Positions 48,485 through 60,200 of a stretch of DNA of 64,000 nt are shown here, in pieces. This stretch comes from Heterodera schachtii (taxonomy: Eukaryota > Nematoda > Chromadorea > Rhabditida > Heteroderidae): contig SIJG01000013.1 of assembly GCA_023374025.1 (NCBI GenBank), positions 464,846 to 528,845 of the forward strand, read 5' to 3'. Position 1 is the first letter of the stretch. The number at the start of each line of letters is the position of its first letter. Both the position numbers and the translations under genes were made by a program. Under the pieces are notes generated by a model that ran no database searches, was not told where the DNA came from, and saw nothing but the letters and a program-made list of their open reading frames with translations.

Positions 48485-48812
48485 TGTTCGGTCCCCGAAA
48501 TGTCGAAGTGATCGAACAAATAAATATTTATTGAAGACAAATTAAAATAACAAAAAAAATAATCGGAGGCCGGCGGAGGAGACAATTGAATGTGAACACA
48601 AAAAATGGAACTGAATGAATGAAATGAGGGGAGGGCAAATGGTCACAAATATAATCAATAAGGAATGTGTCTGACAGAGAAGGTCAGACACAACAAATAC
48701 AACAAATGGAAATGAGTGAATGTGTCTGACTGTGAATGGTCAGACACAACAAATAAATAAATAAATGAAAATAAATAAATTAAATAATTGTCTCTCGGGC
48801 TCCACCCGAACA
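48485..48812 (-). repeat. Solo Gypsy LTR
   Basis: A complete 328 bp LTR (TGTTCGG...CCGAACA) flanked by the 5 bp duplication TACAT (48,480-48,484 and 48,813-48,817). The uninterrupted left arm has a single TACAT here, confirming the insertion site. Confidence 0.9.
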
Positions 48813-48904
48813 TACATATAAAATTATTGATTTATTTAAAACCTAGTAATATGTTAAGGATAATTATCCTTTTAAATTCTGTCACGACATGTTACCACGC
48901 GACC
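48813..48904 (-). repeat. Outer end of the right palindrome arm
   Basis: The inverse of 38,561-38,655, ending GTTACCACGCGACC. Palindrome similarity stops at 48,904. No clear target-site duplication surrounds the two outer ends (left flank ends TTTCCTG, right flank starts AGTATTT). Confidence 0.85.
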
Positions 48905-48991
48905 AGTATTTGTTCTTGATCTTCTTCAATTACTGTGTTATTTTGCTTCTTGTCTTTTAGCTTTTTTACCTTATATCTCTTAGCAAGCACA
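48905..48991 (-). pseudogene. 5' part of the coding exon split by the palindrome complex
   Basis: The minus strand has an AAATATTAG acceptor-like site, then VLAKRYKVKKLKDKKQNNTV followed by IEEDQEQIL up to the palindrome edge. The lysine-rich character matches the segment at 38,472-38,560 with its stop codon and AATAAA. If the complex is spliced out or absent on another haplotype, the two would form one terminal exon. Gene identity unknown. Confidence 0.4.
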
Positions 48992-50494
48992 CTAATATTT
49001 TTTCATTCTTACTCCAATGATAAATGAGAAAATAATAAATTAGAAAATAAGGAGAAAATTCATTTTTTTGAATAAAATTTAGAATTAATTCTAATATTTT
49101 ACAATAAAATTAATCTTCATTTTAATCTCTTCCTTTTATATTTAGAAATTTATTTGACTAGATATTTTAATTTCAAACGTTTATTATTTATCCATATTAA
49201 CAATATCTAAACAATAAAATACTATTGTTATATTTTAATATTAAAATTATAAAAATTGACGTTAATTGGCCAGAAGCTTCAGGATTTATATTATTAAAAG
49301 TTAAAGGTTATGTAATTAGGAAACAATGCTTTGAGAATATCTGAGCATTGATGATAATTTTTAATAAGTTAAGCATTTAAACAGAAATTTTTCATCTTTC
49401 ATTCAATTCATTTAAAATTCAAACTTTCTCATTTTCTCATTGTTCAATGTTTCTTTAATTTTACATTTATAAATGTTACTGATATAATTATTTAACCTTT
49501 ATGTATTTGCCCAATGTCTCATTAATTGCAAGTAATTTGTATTAAATACACTTAAACTGTAAGTTTTTTTGATATATTCATGATCAATTTTCCAGACTCT
49601 CGTCAAATTCTCTTCCTCTCTTTGCGATTTGTTAATTTTTAAAATATTTTTAAGAAAGCATTGCCGTCAAATACTTTAAGAATATTATTTTTTACTATTG
49701 CATTTTTTTAGATAAATTTATATGAATTAATGAGATTAATCTCTTCAAGGATACTTCGAGTTTTGTAATTATTGAGAAAGATTTTAATGTAGCTTTTTAT
49801 TTATTAGTTCCATTTTGTAATTTACTTTAAAAAATTTCCTTACTCATTCCGTTTTTGATATATGGAAAAATTTTTGAGTTATAAATTTTTTTTTCAATTA
49901 GCGAATAATAAATGGTTGATTATTTATTTTTTGTTGAAGAATACAATTTCAGCATAATTGGTGAATAATCACTTGGTTTTACAAAAATATTTTAATCGTA
50001 TTTTTAATTAAAAATTTTTCATTAAAATACGCGCCATATTTATTTTTGTAATTAAATTTATTATAATAAACATCTGTATGAGTCTGCTTCATTACTTTAA
50101 ATACATTCATGTTTTTGAATATATGTTTCTGGCGATATCCTTTTTGACAGTGAAACCCCTTACCTATATAACGTGTTACTTAAACATTTAATTATATTGA
50201 AATGTCTTTGCATATTTTAACATTGGTTCTTAGATGAATTGATAATGGCATCAAGTAATTTTTTTAGATGTTATTTCAAATAAAAAATTTTGAGGCTTAA
50301 GTGGAAACATTAAACTGGCGAATGATTTTATTTAACTTTAAGTAAATTATTTTGAATAGTTTTTATTTGATACACAAAAAGTTAACGTTTTATTGATAAA
50401 AAATCATAAGACAAATCAGTTTTGAGTTTTGCACTTTTTGTGAAGCGCCCAAATTAAATCTTTCCCAGTACTCAAATTTTTAGATTATAACTTT
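48992..50494. other. AT-rich DNA, weak islets only
   Basis: Small GC-richer patches near 49.28, 49.60 and 50.15 kb without a usable pair of splice sites or a long frame. Possibly intron of the minus-strand gene described at 48,905. Confidence 0.4.
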
Positions 50495-50995
50495 TTCAGA
50501 CGCCTTTTCATGCCTTTTTAGTGATAATTAGGTTGATATTTTAATTGGAGCGGATTATTAGTTACGCCGTTAAAACGCTTAGACACGCACCGACAATTAT
50601 TTTTGAATGTACTGATTTTTCGTTCCCTTAAACATTTAGGCCGAAAGTGCATATGTGTGGCCACAAATTATGAGACAACAATCCGAGAGCTTAAAGTTAA
50701 TAAGCCTAGAAAAACAATTGACAAATGTCGTCAAGCCAAAGTAATTAATTAGTTTGACGCATTTTTTCATTGGCAAAATCTGCATCTTACGTAATGAGAA
50801 AAGATATTGTAACCTATGTCATATATTTAAGTTTTTACATGATTTATATACCTAAAAAGCGTTAATAAAAAATTTTTCAGCCTATTTTAGTGCCTATTCG
50901 AAGATTTTTGTGCCTATTTAATGCCTATTTGCGATTTTTATGCCTTTTTAGGTGCCTGTTTCGCGATTTGTTTGTGCCTAAAAAAGAAGCCCTAA
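50495..50995. repeat. TGCCTTTTT/GTGCCTA repeat, MITE-like
   Basis: Both ends are made of degenerate ATGCCTTTT and GTGCCTATTT units (50,500-50,525 and 50,880-50,985), around a GC-richer core of about 260 bp (50,550-50,810). The right end GTGCCTAAAAAAGAAGCCCTAA resembles the end of the palindrome-loop repeat at 41,095-41,122. No TIR pair or target duplication could be established. Confidence 0.5.
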
Positions 50996-51603
50996 TTATT
51001 ATTAATGAAATTAGGATTTCATAAAAAAGTTATTTTTTTTTGTTCATTCGAAAAATTTATTTTTAAATTTTTAGATTCAATATATTTTTTTATAGTGTTT
51101 GGGTTAATATGTGCTTTAAGGTTTGCTAAAAATATATCGTATTTTTTTATTACGTTCAAATAAATGTTTGGTTATAATTTCATAAATTTATTCCTTACTT
51201 TCTGTCAAAAATGATGTGATTTTTGTAATTTATGCAATAAAAGCAGGTTAATTTTTTATTCATTGGTATTTTTAAAGAATTTTATTTGTATTTACTGTTT
51301 ATTCAATAAAGATTAAATTTATTAAATGTATAATAAAATAGAAAGAAAATATTAAGTTGAATTTTCAAATTTTTAAATCTTTAACATTATTTATTTTTTA
51401 ATTATTATCTTTTAATGAAACAATTTTTTGAACTATGTTCCTAACTTTTCTGCACAAAATGATATGCTTTATTTTTTCATTGGTATTTTTAAAGAATTTT
51501 ATTTTTATTCAATTTATTCAATTATGCTTAAACGAGTTAACTGTATAATAATAGCGAAATAAGATATTTAAGCTAAACTTTAAAATGGTTATCCAAAGCA
51601 AAA

Positions 51604-51675
51604 ATGTACGAACATGAAGTGGCGACATTTCTTCCCGAATATTTAAGTTGTTTAATTTGGTTTTACTTTTCATAA
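51604..51675 (+). CDS. Candidate exon
   Basis: The frame MYEHEVATFLPEYLSCLIWF lies in a GC-richer islet. No good donor before the TAA at 51,673. Low confidence. Confidence 0.17.
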   Translation: MYEHEVATFLPEYLSCLIWFYFS

Positions 51676-52535
51676 ATTCTTCTAAATTATTTTCAATTTG
51701 ATATATTTATTTTTATTTTTATTAAATCAATGATAATCAAAATGGTCGATTAGTTATGATCAGGGTTTCGATATCTGAGGATTTTTCCTCATTGGCAACA
51801 ATTTATTAAAAATATTAAATAGTTAATTGTATTTAATGCAGACATTAATATCAGATAAAAAAAATTAACCAAAAACGAAATTTGTTAAATTAAGTAAGGA
51901 CACTCATTTAGTTGAAGATAAAAAAAAAGAAGGAAACACGCGTGTTAAAACAGGCAAAATTATTTAAAAATTTGCAAAAGAAAGGATTTAATTGACATTC
52001 ACCTTAAAATTATCAAAATTTTTATAAACTTATTAACAAAGGATTAAGCAGATCAAATTGAAGAAAAATATATACAATTCTAAAAAAATTGTTTAAATTT
52101 TAATTTCTCTTTCTTTATGCAACCGATAAATATAGTAATAAATAAAGTTTTTATTTTTATAGAACAAAGTATTTGTTAGCCTATGTTTTACGCTAGTATA
52201 CTTTTCTGCATGTTAAACCCACACCAAATTTTGAATATCTATAAAGAAAAAAATTCTGCATTTTTGGTGGGTAAATTGCTCTAAACTTATTTTTTTCATT
52301 TATTTCCGTAAAACATTAAATTAATGTTTTAAAAAAAAAGAATATTTATTTGTTAAATTTTCATAAAACATCAATCAGTTTTTGAACTGTGAGCCCAAAA
52401 TTGGGCCGATGTGTATATTCATTTGCTCAACGATTGTTTAGCAAAACTCTTAGTCACATCAAGAGTTTTCTAATGATAAAAGATTGTCAATTTTTTATGG
52501 TGGTGCTTACAAATATACGCAATAAAAAAGCATAT

Positions 52536-52577
52536 TTGATGCAATTAGACCCATAAAAGTGGGATTTAGATTGTTGA
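52536..52577 (+). CDS. Candidate internal exon
   Basis: The frame DAIRPIKVGFRLL ends at GAG/GTAAAT. A second GAG/GTAAAA donor lies 15 nt downstream. Acceptor unclear. Confidence 0.2.
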
Positions 52578-53244
52578 GGTAAATTTCGACGAGGTAAAAA
52601 AGTTTAGTATCAAATTTTTTTATTATAATATTATTTACTATAAGAGAATTCTTGACACAATATATATATTATATTTATAAATTTTATCACTTTTATTTTT
52701 TAGAACTAACATATAAATAAATTTGTGAAAATGGGTATACTTTTTATAATGGATGTATTTGAATTTATTTCTCATATCTTTAATCTATCAATTATTAATC
52801 TACAGAAATTGAATAGTTAATTATTTTATAAACTTATGAAATTGTAGATTTCGATATAAATCTGTTAAACTAAAACGAATTTAACTTTCTCAAATTTTAT
52901 TAAAAGAGATTTTATTTTATTTTTTAAAATATTCCATTTTTTCTTTTGCATTTCTTATATGTAATATTCAATTCATTTTTTGTTTTTGCTACATTCTATT
53001 TTAATAAAAATTTATTCTTACTGTTTATTAATGTCTTAAATTCCGTTAGTTAGGAGTTAGTCAAAAATTAATACTTTTAGACTTTAAAATTAATTATAAT
53101 ATTTTCAATTAATGGTTTTTGTTGTAATGTGCTATAATATACTTAATATTTGGTAAAAAGAATTAGAGGTTGAAAAATATTACCGATTTTGTTAATACCT
53201 TGAAAAGTGTTATAAGGTAATAAGTAATTAAAATGTTATGAAAC

Positions 53245-53300
53245 AGATAAGACGCACATTTGATCCATCAAGTCCCTCGGTTTCGTCTTCCGTTTGGCAT
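53245..53300 (-). CDS. Candidate internal exon (minus)
   Basis: The minus-strand acceptor TATACCATTAG is followed by a phase-shifted frame reading DAKRKTKPRDLMDQMCVLS to a TCT/GTTTCA site (or on to TAA at 53,236). It is basic and clearly GC-richer. It could be an upstream exon of the minus-strand gene ending at 38,472. Confidence 0.33.
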
Positions 53301-53939
53301 CTAATGGTATAATGAAATGGTGACCTTTATTTTATTTTATTAACTGCTAAATTTAATAAGTTTATTTTCAATAAAATATTTTTATCGCGATTGCCCTGTT
53401 CAGTGATATCAACTCCTGGAATTTTAATTTATTAATCTCTTTTAGCAATAAAGTTTAAAGTTAATAGCTTTCTCAAAATAAAAAAGAAATATGACTGACA
53501 CTTTTTTATATTAATTTCTTTGACACATTCTGCTGGTTGATCACTTTTAATATTAAATTTTTTGATAATATTCAGATGATTGTTCACTTTTTTTTAAATT
53601 AAAAGGTTTCATTTTAACCGCGGAAGAAACTTGATTTCACAACAAATTACCAATTAAACTAGTAACGATTAAAAAATCATTTACCACCATTATATTCCAA
53701 TTTTTATTACTTCAACAATTTGCTTTAATTTTAGACACAATTCTTAAACTATTAAATATAATGTTCTTTATTCATAAAAATTTGTCAATAGCATTGTGCG
53801 ATAAATTATATATTTTGCATTAGAAGAAAAAATAAAAATATTAATATTTTCAAGAAATTATACTTACTATAATTACTTGCAATAAAAAAAATATTAATTT
53901 TTCATGTTTTGAAAATAAAAAGGCATTATAGAAGCATCA

Positions 53940-54190
53940 AAAAATTCATAAACTTTTTAAAATTATTATTTTTTTATGGAGGAGGGGCCGTGCCGATTGG
54001 CGCCGAAACGGAAAATATTGAAAATTATAGTGCAAATTATTAAATCTTATCCTTAAATAATTATTTTATGGATTTTTGGATTGAAAATTCAAATATTTTA
54101 GTGATTTGGCTCCGGCAGTTTCGAAAAGCACTACCGGAAAATTTCTGTGATTTTGTTACATTTCAACGATTTTATAACTAAAAATCATAC
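53940..54190. repeat. Diverged relative of the hAT-type MITE interior
   Basis: Contains GGGGCCGTGCCGATTGGCGCC and GATTTTGTTACATTT, matching the GGTGCCGATAGGCG(T/C)CG and GATTTTGTGACATTT modules of the 39.6/42.1 kb MITEs. No TIRs detected. An old fragment or a related family. Confidence 0.45.
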
Positions 54191-55170
54191 TAGTAATAAT
54201 TATTTAAAAAATAAATTAAAATGGTATGTTTCTGAAACTAACTAGTGTTATTTCGTTATTAAAATTACAAATATTAGTTGTCGTGATCATTATTCATTAA
54301 TTTTTAATTCTGAACTTATACTAAATCGAATATATCAATATTTATTTATTTAACATATTTTTTAAACCAAACTTTTATTTTATTTATTTCTTCTAAGTTA
54401 TGTATTATCATTTTTGGATAGATTTTGGTATTTTTATTATGTTTTCCTATTGTTTAATTAATTGAGTTATTTGAAACATCGACTAAGAAAATAAAACGGA
54501 CTAGCTGCTGATTTTTTGCATTATTTTTAATCATAATTAGATTTTAATCACAAATAATTAAATATTTTATTTATATTTTCCTCCAATGTAAAATGTTGTC
54601 AATAATATTTTAAAATTAAAATAATTGATTCTTAATTTTAATAATAATTTTCTATTTGAGTTTTTTTTAAATTAATTTCATGTTCAAGAAACATCATATG
54701 TATGAGATTTTTTACATTTGCGGGCGCTCAAAATATAAAATAATTAATGTATGTAGAGCATTTTCTAATAAAAGTATAATGAAATATCATTTTTTATTCG
54801 TAATTTAGTAATGTTGAAATTACATAAGATTTCGCATTTAAATTTTTTTTCTAGGTTACTTGTTATTCTGTTTTCATTCAGAATCGTAAAAAGTGAAACT
54901 CAAAGATTTATTAGTTTTGTATTTGCGTTTATATACTATCTATTAGGCATAGTAGAATTTGAGAATCATGTGATTTCATTTTAAAGTAGTATTTTTTTGA
55001 ACATCTTTTTTATTGTTTAAAGCAATATATTATGGTTTATGTTATGTTATATTCATTGGAAATTTTATTGAATTTTTAATTTATTTTTTAATCCTTTTTT
55101 CCTGATTCTATGCATATGTATTATATTTATATTATTAATTTCTTTTATGTTCGCGGTCGTGCCATCTTAC

Positions 55171-55263
55171 GAGTCGATACATGTCCTTGTCCTGCTGCTC
55201 TAACAAAACTTGCGATTCATGTCTGTGCTCCCCCGCGCAATCGTCGACAACTGCTGCCGCTGC
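55171..55263 (-). CDS. Candidate 93-nt internal exon (minus)
   Basis: The minus-strand acceptor AAATAACAG and consensus donor CTC/GTAAGA bracket exactly 31 codons in phase 0/0. They begin AAAAVVDDCAGEHRHESQVL and end LEQQDKDMYRL. It is strongly GC-rich against the background and the best defined internal exon candidate in the window. The plus strand is open as well, but with a less protein-like reading. No family recognised. Confidence 0.42.
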
Positions 55264-55750
55264 CTGTTATTTATATTATTTCTTCTTTAATTAATTGAAT
55301 TATTCAAGAAATTCAGATTAATGTTTTAACTTTTTTTAGAAGAAGAGCGTACTGAAGACATGAGAAATTGAAAAAGCAAATTTTATAATAATTATAATAA
55401 ATTTAAATTTGAGCAAAACTGCATTCTTTACATTTACATTAATTATTTTGTTCTTATATTTTTCATAATTTACAAGAAAAATTTGGGTTTGATTTTAATT
55501 TATAACCTACACTAAAATAAAGTAATTTAGAGAATAAGAATTTAATGAACAGAATTAAATAATTAAAAAACAATATTTATTTAGTTTGAAGCAAAAAAAA
55601 AAATTATTTCCTTCTCCAGCTATTTATTTTTATAGTAAATGTAAATTGACTTTCAATATTTTTTCGTTTAAATTGGTAAATTGCTATATTCTTAAACTAA
55701 TTATTTAATATAAGTAATCAAATTTATATAATTGCATCGCTTTATCGGTA

Positions 55751-56064
55751 ATGTTGGAAACCGTTCCAATTTGGGAGCAATTGGGATTAGACCGTGTTTA
55801 AGTCGAACAAGGATGAGAGATTATAAATATTAACCCAAATCCCGATCTACGCGCATATGTGTCATCCAAGGCGCGGGGCATACTGGGAACACCCTCCCGT
55901 ATTCCGGCCTGTTGCCGTGGTCCTTACCGCGCGGATTAAATTTCTAGAAGCCAAACAAAAATTTATTCTTCAAATTGCTGCTTTTACTAAGTGCTATGGG
56001 TGCGAGTATGTCAAAAAAATCAAGCACATCCAAACAATTCCTGTTTTCCTTCTCCTTTGACTGC
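55751..56064 (+). CDS. GC-rich coding-like cluster (plus)
   Basis: Three overlapping coding-like stretches. 55,751-55,801 reads MLETVPIWEQLGLDRV, stop. 55,833-55,944 reads INPNPDLRAYVSSKARGILG and onward, with an alternative frame MCHPRRGAYWEHPPVFRPVA. 55,996-56,064 reads MGASMSKKSSTSKQFLFSFS and ends at TGC/GTAAAG. The MGASMS start would fit an N-myristoylation signal. Frame relations are not resolved. It may be a decayed gene, several exons or a structured RNA. Confidence 0.3.
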
Positions 56065-56110
56065 GTAAAGCATCAAAAGGCTAAGGGCTGCCTTTGAATT
56101 TTCACCTTTC

Positions 56111-56308
56111 TTGTTTTTCCTTAATGGATATAAAAATCATAAATTTTCATTTTTTTTGAATAAACATACCGTTAATGCAAATTTTCGACCAAAATGTTGC
56201 GAGATTTTTCCAAAAAGAAAATACAGAATGAATATTCCCATCAACGAAGTTGAAAATGGTTATGAAGACATTGATAAATGTTGCTCCACAAAACACTATC
56301 CCAATTAA
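56111..56308 (+). CDS. Candidate 3' exon following the 55.8 kb cluster
   Basis: The frame's second half is coding-like: NANFRPKCCEIFPKRKYRMN, then INEVENGYEDIDKCCSTKHY and TAA. The frame opens at a TTG, so the true start is probably a splice acceptor that I cannot place. Two CC pairs are notable. No family recognised. Confidence 0.28.
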   Translation: MFFLNGYKNHKFSFFLNKHTVNANFRPKCCEIFPKRKYRMNIPINEVENGYEDIDKCCSTKHYPN

Positions 56309-57204
56309 TTAAATTTAAAAAAAAATCCAGGTCTGAGAACTTGTCTGTATTCGGACCCTTCTAACCCTAGTTAATATTAAATCCTCAGTTTCGGTAAAAG
56401 AATTAATAGATAAGCAACAATTTTGATATAATATTTTAAGAAATATCGTTTAAAGAAATAAATAACGAAACAAAAACTAAAACAAAATTACTTTTATTAA
56501 AATAAAAATAAAGAATTGTTTCTTAAAAACAAGGGTAAAATTAACTCGATTTAAGTTATCAAAGAAAAGAATATTTATTTAATTTAAAATAATAAAGAAT
56601 AACCGACAAATCCAACTAAACGAATACTTATTTTATAGTAAAAGTCATAAAATCTGGTTCTGCTTTATTTATATATTATTGTTTTATTTATTTTTTATTA
56701 TAATTATTTTTATTGTATAGTAATTTAACAAATAATTGAATTGTGCACATTCAAAAACATTATAATGCATAACAGAAAAATTTGATATAGGAATTATTTT
56801 ATAATTATAAAATAATTTACATTAAAAGTGTTTATATTAAACCTAAAATTTAAATTTTACAAATTATTTTATACCTCGAGACTTCTTCATAATTTATTAG
56901 GGAATTGCTCTTTTTTAACAGAAATAATTTCCATTTCGTATTAATATAAAGGACGTATATAAACAGTACGATTTCCGGAATATATAAATTTAAAAGGTTT
57001 GATATTTTTCAATATTAATGATTCTAACAAAAGTAATGTTTATTAATTGTTATTATTTATTTGATTCGTAAAACATTTTAATATTTCTTTCAATTTATTA
57101 TTCAATAAATTTTTGATTCATATGACTTTATTTTATTGTATTTTTTATTCAATTATAGTCCCAATTTAACCAACCTAGACATTAGCACCCATTAAATTTT
57201 TTAG

Positions 57205-57241
57205 CTTTCGTCATGATGAAAAGGATACGCAAAATTTATAA
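57205..57241 (+). CDS. Candidate 3'-terminal exon
   Basis: A very good acceptor (AATTTTTTAG) is followed by FRHDEKDTQNL and TAA. Polar codons unlike the flanks. Short. Confidence 0.25.
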
Positions 57242-60200
57242 AATGAAATAGATATTTTCCGGTATTATTTACCCTTTTGTTTGCTCCATTTTTAATTCTT
57301 CTTTTATTTTTTCACATATTATTTTTGGGAAAAAATAATTCCGCATAAAGCACTTTGACGATTTTTATAAATTAATATATTTAATGTTCGATTATTATTT
57401 GTCAGTATCGCACATATATTCCATCAGTATATGTGAACTTTCTATCATTATCATATTTTTATTTATCAAAATATTAAAGTATATTTGAAGATGTGAAAGT
57501 TTAATTATATTTTAATAACTCATAATTAATTGTATAAGTAATTTATTGGTAAATTAAGAATTTTTCAAACTATAGGTAAATAGCATTTTATATCTTTTTC
57601 TATAGCCAAAAGAATACCCATAAATTTAAATTTAAATCAAAAAACATTTTTACCCTTAGTTGTCTTTTCATTATTTATTTTTATTATAACTTTATTGATG
57701 ATAAATATTTTCTTTATTGTTTAATAATTATTTATAGAAAGCTGAATAAAATTTTGAAAATATTTTAATAATTTTTTTATAAATATACAAAAAACAATAA
57801 AGTTTGTGTATATTTTAAATATATAATAATCTTAATTAAAAACCCTTAAATACTCATGCCGTAACGTCAATTCGTTTAAGTTGTTTTAATAAATATTTTC
57901 AATGAATTATTTTAAACATATATTCTTTCTACTTTATCTGAAGGTTTTTTCAATTTTTTTATCAAAAATAAAAAAGTTTTTAATATATAATATTATTTTC
58001 ATTTATTTATTTTATACGAATATTTACATTCACTTTAGATTTAATATATAGACAAGGCACATGTTCCAAAATTGCAAAAAGGCAGGCGTTATTATTTTTT
58101 TATTGTGTATAACAATATTTAAATTTTAATAAAATTTAAACGCTGCAGCTGCATTGTTAATCTTATAAATTATGCTCTAATTTCGTATTAATCCATGTTA
58201 AATATTTTTTGAGTTTGATTTTGTATAGAGTAATATTAAATCTTCTAACAATATGATAGGTATGATATAAACGTTACTTTTCAGTTTTTCAAAAAATATT
58301 TTCTTTTGAAACGCTTTTTTATTTAATTTTTATTTTTTTAAGATTGCTGTCTTTAGTTTAATAATTTTGTAGAGGATTTTGCGCAAATTTTCTCATATAT
58401 TAAGTATTTTAAGTCTTTTTATAATGAGTTTTTGAACTCATTTCTATTTCTTATTTTAAAACTTTTACAATGTATTGAGCTCTCATAATAATGAGTTCAA
58501 GGTATGGATGAGGTGAAAGAAAATATTTAATTTTCTTATGATTAATTTATTTTTGTTTTTATTATGCTTAGAGATCGGCATTAAAAGACTATAATAAAAT
58601 TGAAACATTTTCTCAAAAATTGATCGACAAAATCTAATTTTTTTTCATCATATTTTTTAATTATCACTCATGGGGTTATTTTTCAACCTCTTCAGAAAAG
58701 GGGGGATAATTAGAGACTGGAGACAACTGGGGCAGTGGGTGTTATTTTTCGACTGATTTACTTATTGAAAAATTTTTATAATTTTTTGAACATGTCGTCA
58801 AAAATTTCATTGAAGCAAAAAATAATAATTTTTTATTGCATTTTTGTTAAAGAATTTATAAAGATTTAATTATATAGTTTTTTAATTTTTTTTTGGTAAA
58901 TAAAAAAGATGTTCATTACTTGGCAGGTGCCAATCTCAAAAGCACTTTAAATTTTAAGTTTATTATATTAAGTGTTAACTGATCAGATTTTAATTATTTA
59001 AATTTATTAGCAAATTTTATTTAAATTTTGACATGTTTTTTGAAGCATAATAATTTGCTTATTTTTGAACAAATTCTTAAAGAATTAAATTATTTTAATA
59101 AAATTAAAAAGACCTGTAAGATCATATGAAATACAATAAAAATATAATGAAATTATATTTTATTTTTGAAAAAAAGTATTTAAAATTCATTCAATATCAA
59201 TCATTTTTCTTTCATAAAATGACAGAATCCAAAAAACACTGTGAAATATGAACGTTAAAAACATTAAGCAAACCAATAATAAAATTAAACATTAAAATCA
59301 AAACCTTTAATATTCTTCTTTTATAAATTTAAAAATGCCAAATAAATAAATAATAAATAAGAATTTAAGTAATGAAATAAATAAAATTAGGAATTTACTA
59401 CTTTAATAAATTTTATGAATGCCAATAAACAAATAAAAAATTGATTAATTAGTAAAAGTAATTTAGAAATTAAGAAAATTCAATTAAATCAAATGTTTGG
59501 TTATAGCGGAATTATTTTTGTTCGCAATAAAGAAAATATTAAAGAAGATATAAATTGTTCATAACTAAATATAAAACTTATGAAAATATTAAACATTTTT
59601 TATGTCAATCTTCTACGTTTGTATTATTATTTATGAAAAAAATTTAAATTTTCTTTTGTTATTTAAAAACAAATAAAAATAAATATTGCCTTCTTTGCAA
59701 ATAAAATTCTTATTTATTATTTTGACAAAAAATTCAATTCACTACAGAAGCTAAAATTAATAATGGTCTGAGAATAGAGCAAACTAAGAAGAAAAATCGT
59801 TATGAAAGCCACATAATAATAAATAAAAATGAAAAAATTATTATTGAATAAAAAAACTTTGTATTTGTAATTAAAAATTTTCTTACGATTCATTAAAAAA
59901 GTATGTGAAACGACCAATAAAAGAATAATAAATAACATAATAATAATTAAAAAAGTTTATTATTTAAAATTAATTAATACCAAATTAACTTATGATTTAC
60001 AAGCTTATTTTAATAGTTATATTTTGAATTAATTTGTTTGGATATTTGCTTAAATACAAATGATTGTTTTTATCGTTTTTGATTACTTTATCTTTAGGAA
60101 ATAATTATCAAGTTGAATTTTCAGATAATTTATTCATTTAATTTTCTTTTTTAAATTTTTAAAGTATATTTGATTTCAATTATAATTCAGCATTTAAATT

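Noticed and set aside
55110..55298. Plus-strand 62-codon frame
   Set aside because: The minus strand of the same islet has both consensus splice sites and an in-phase reading; the plus frame needs AT-rich extensions.
55751..55860. U6/U6atac snRNA-like spacing (GGATTAG ... CAAGGATGA)
   Set aside because: The essential ACAGAGA box is absent, the spacing is wrong and there is no downstream T-run; probably coincidental.
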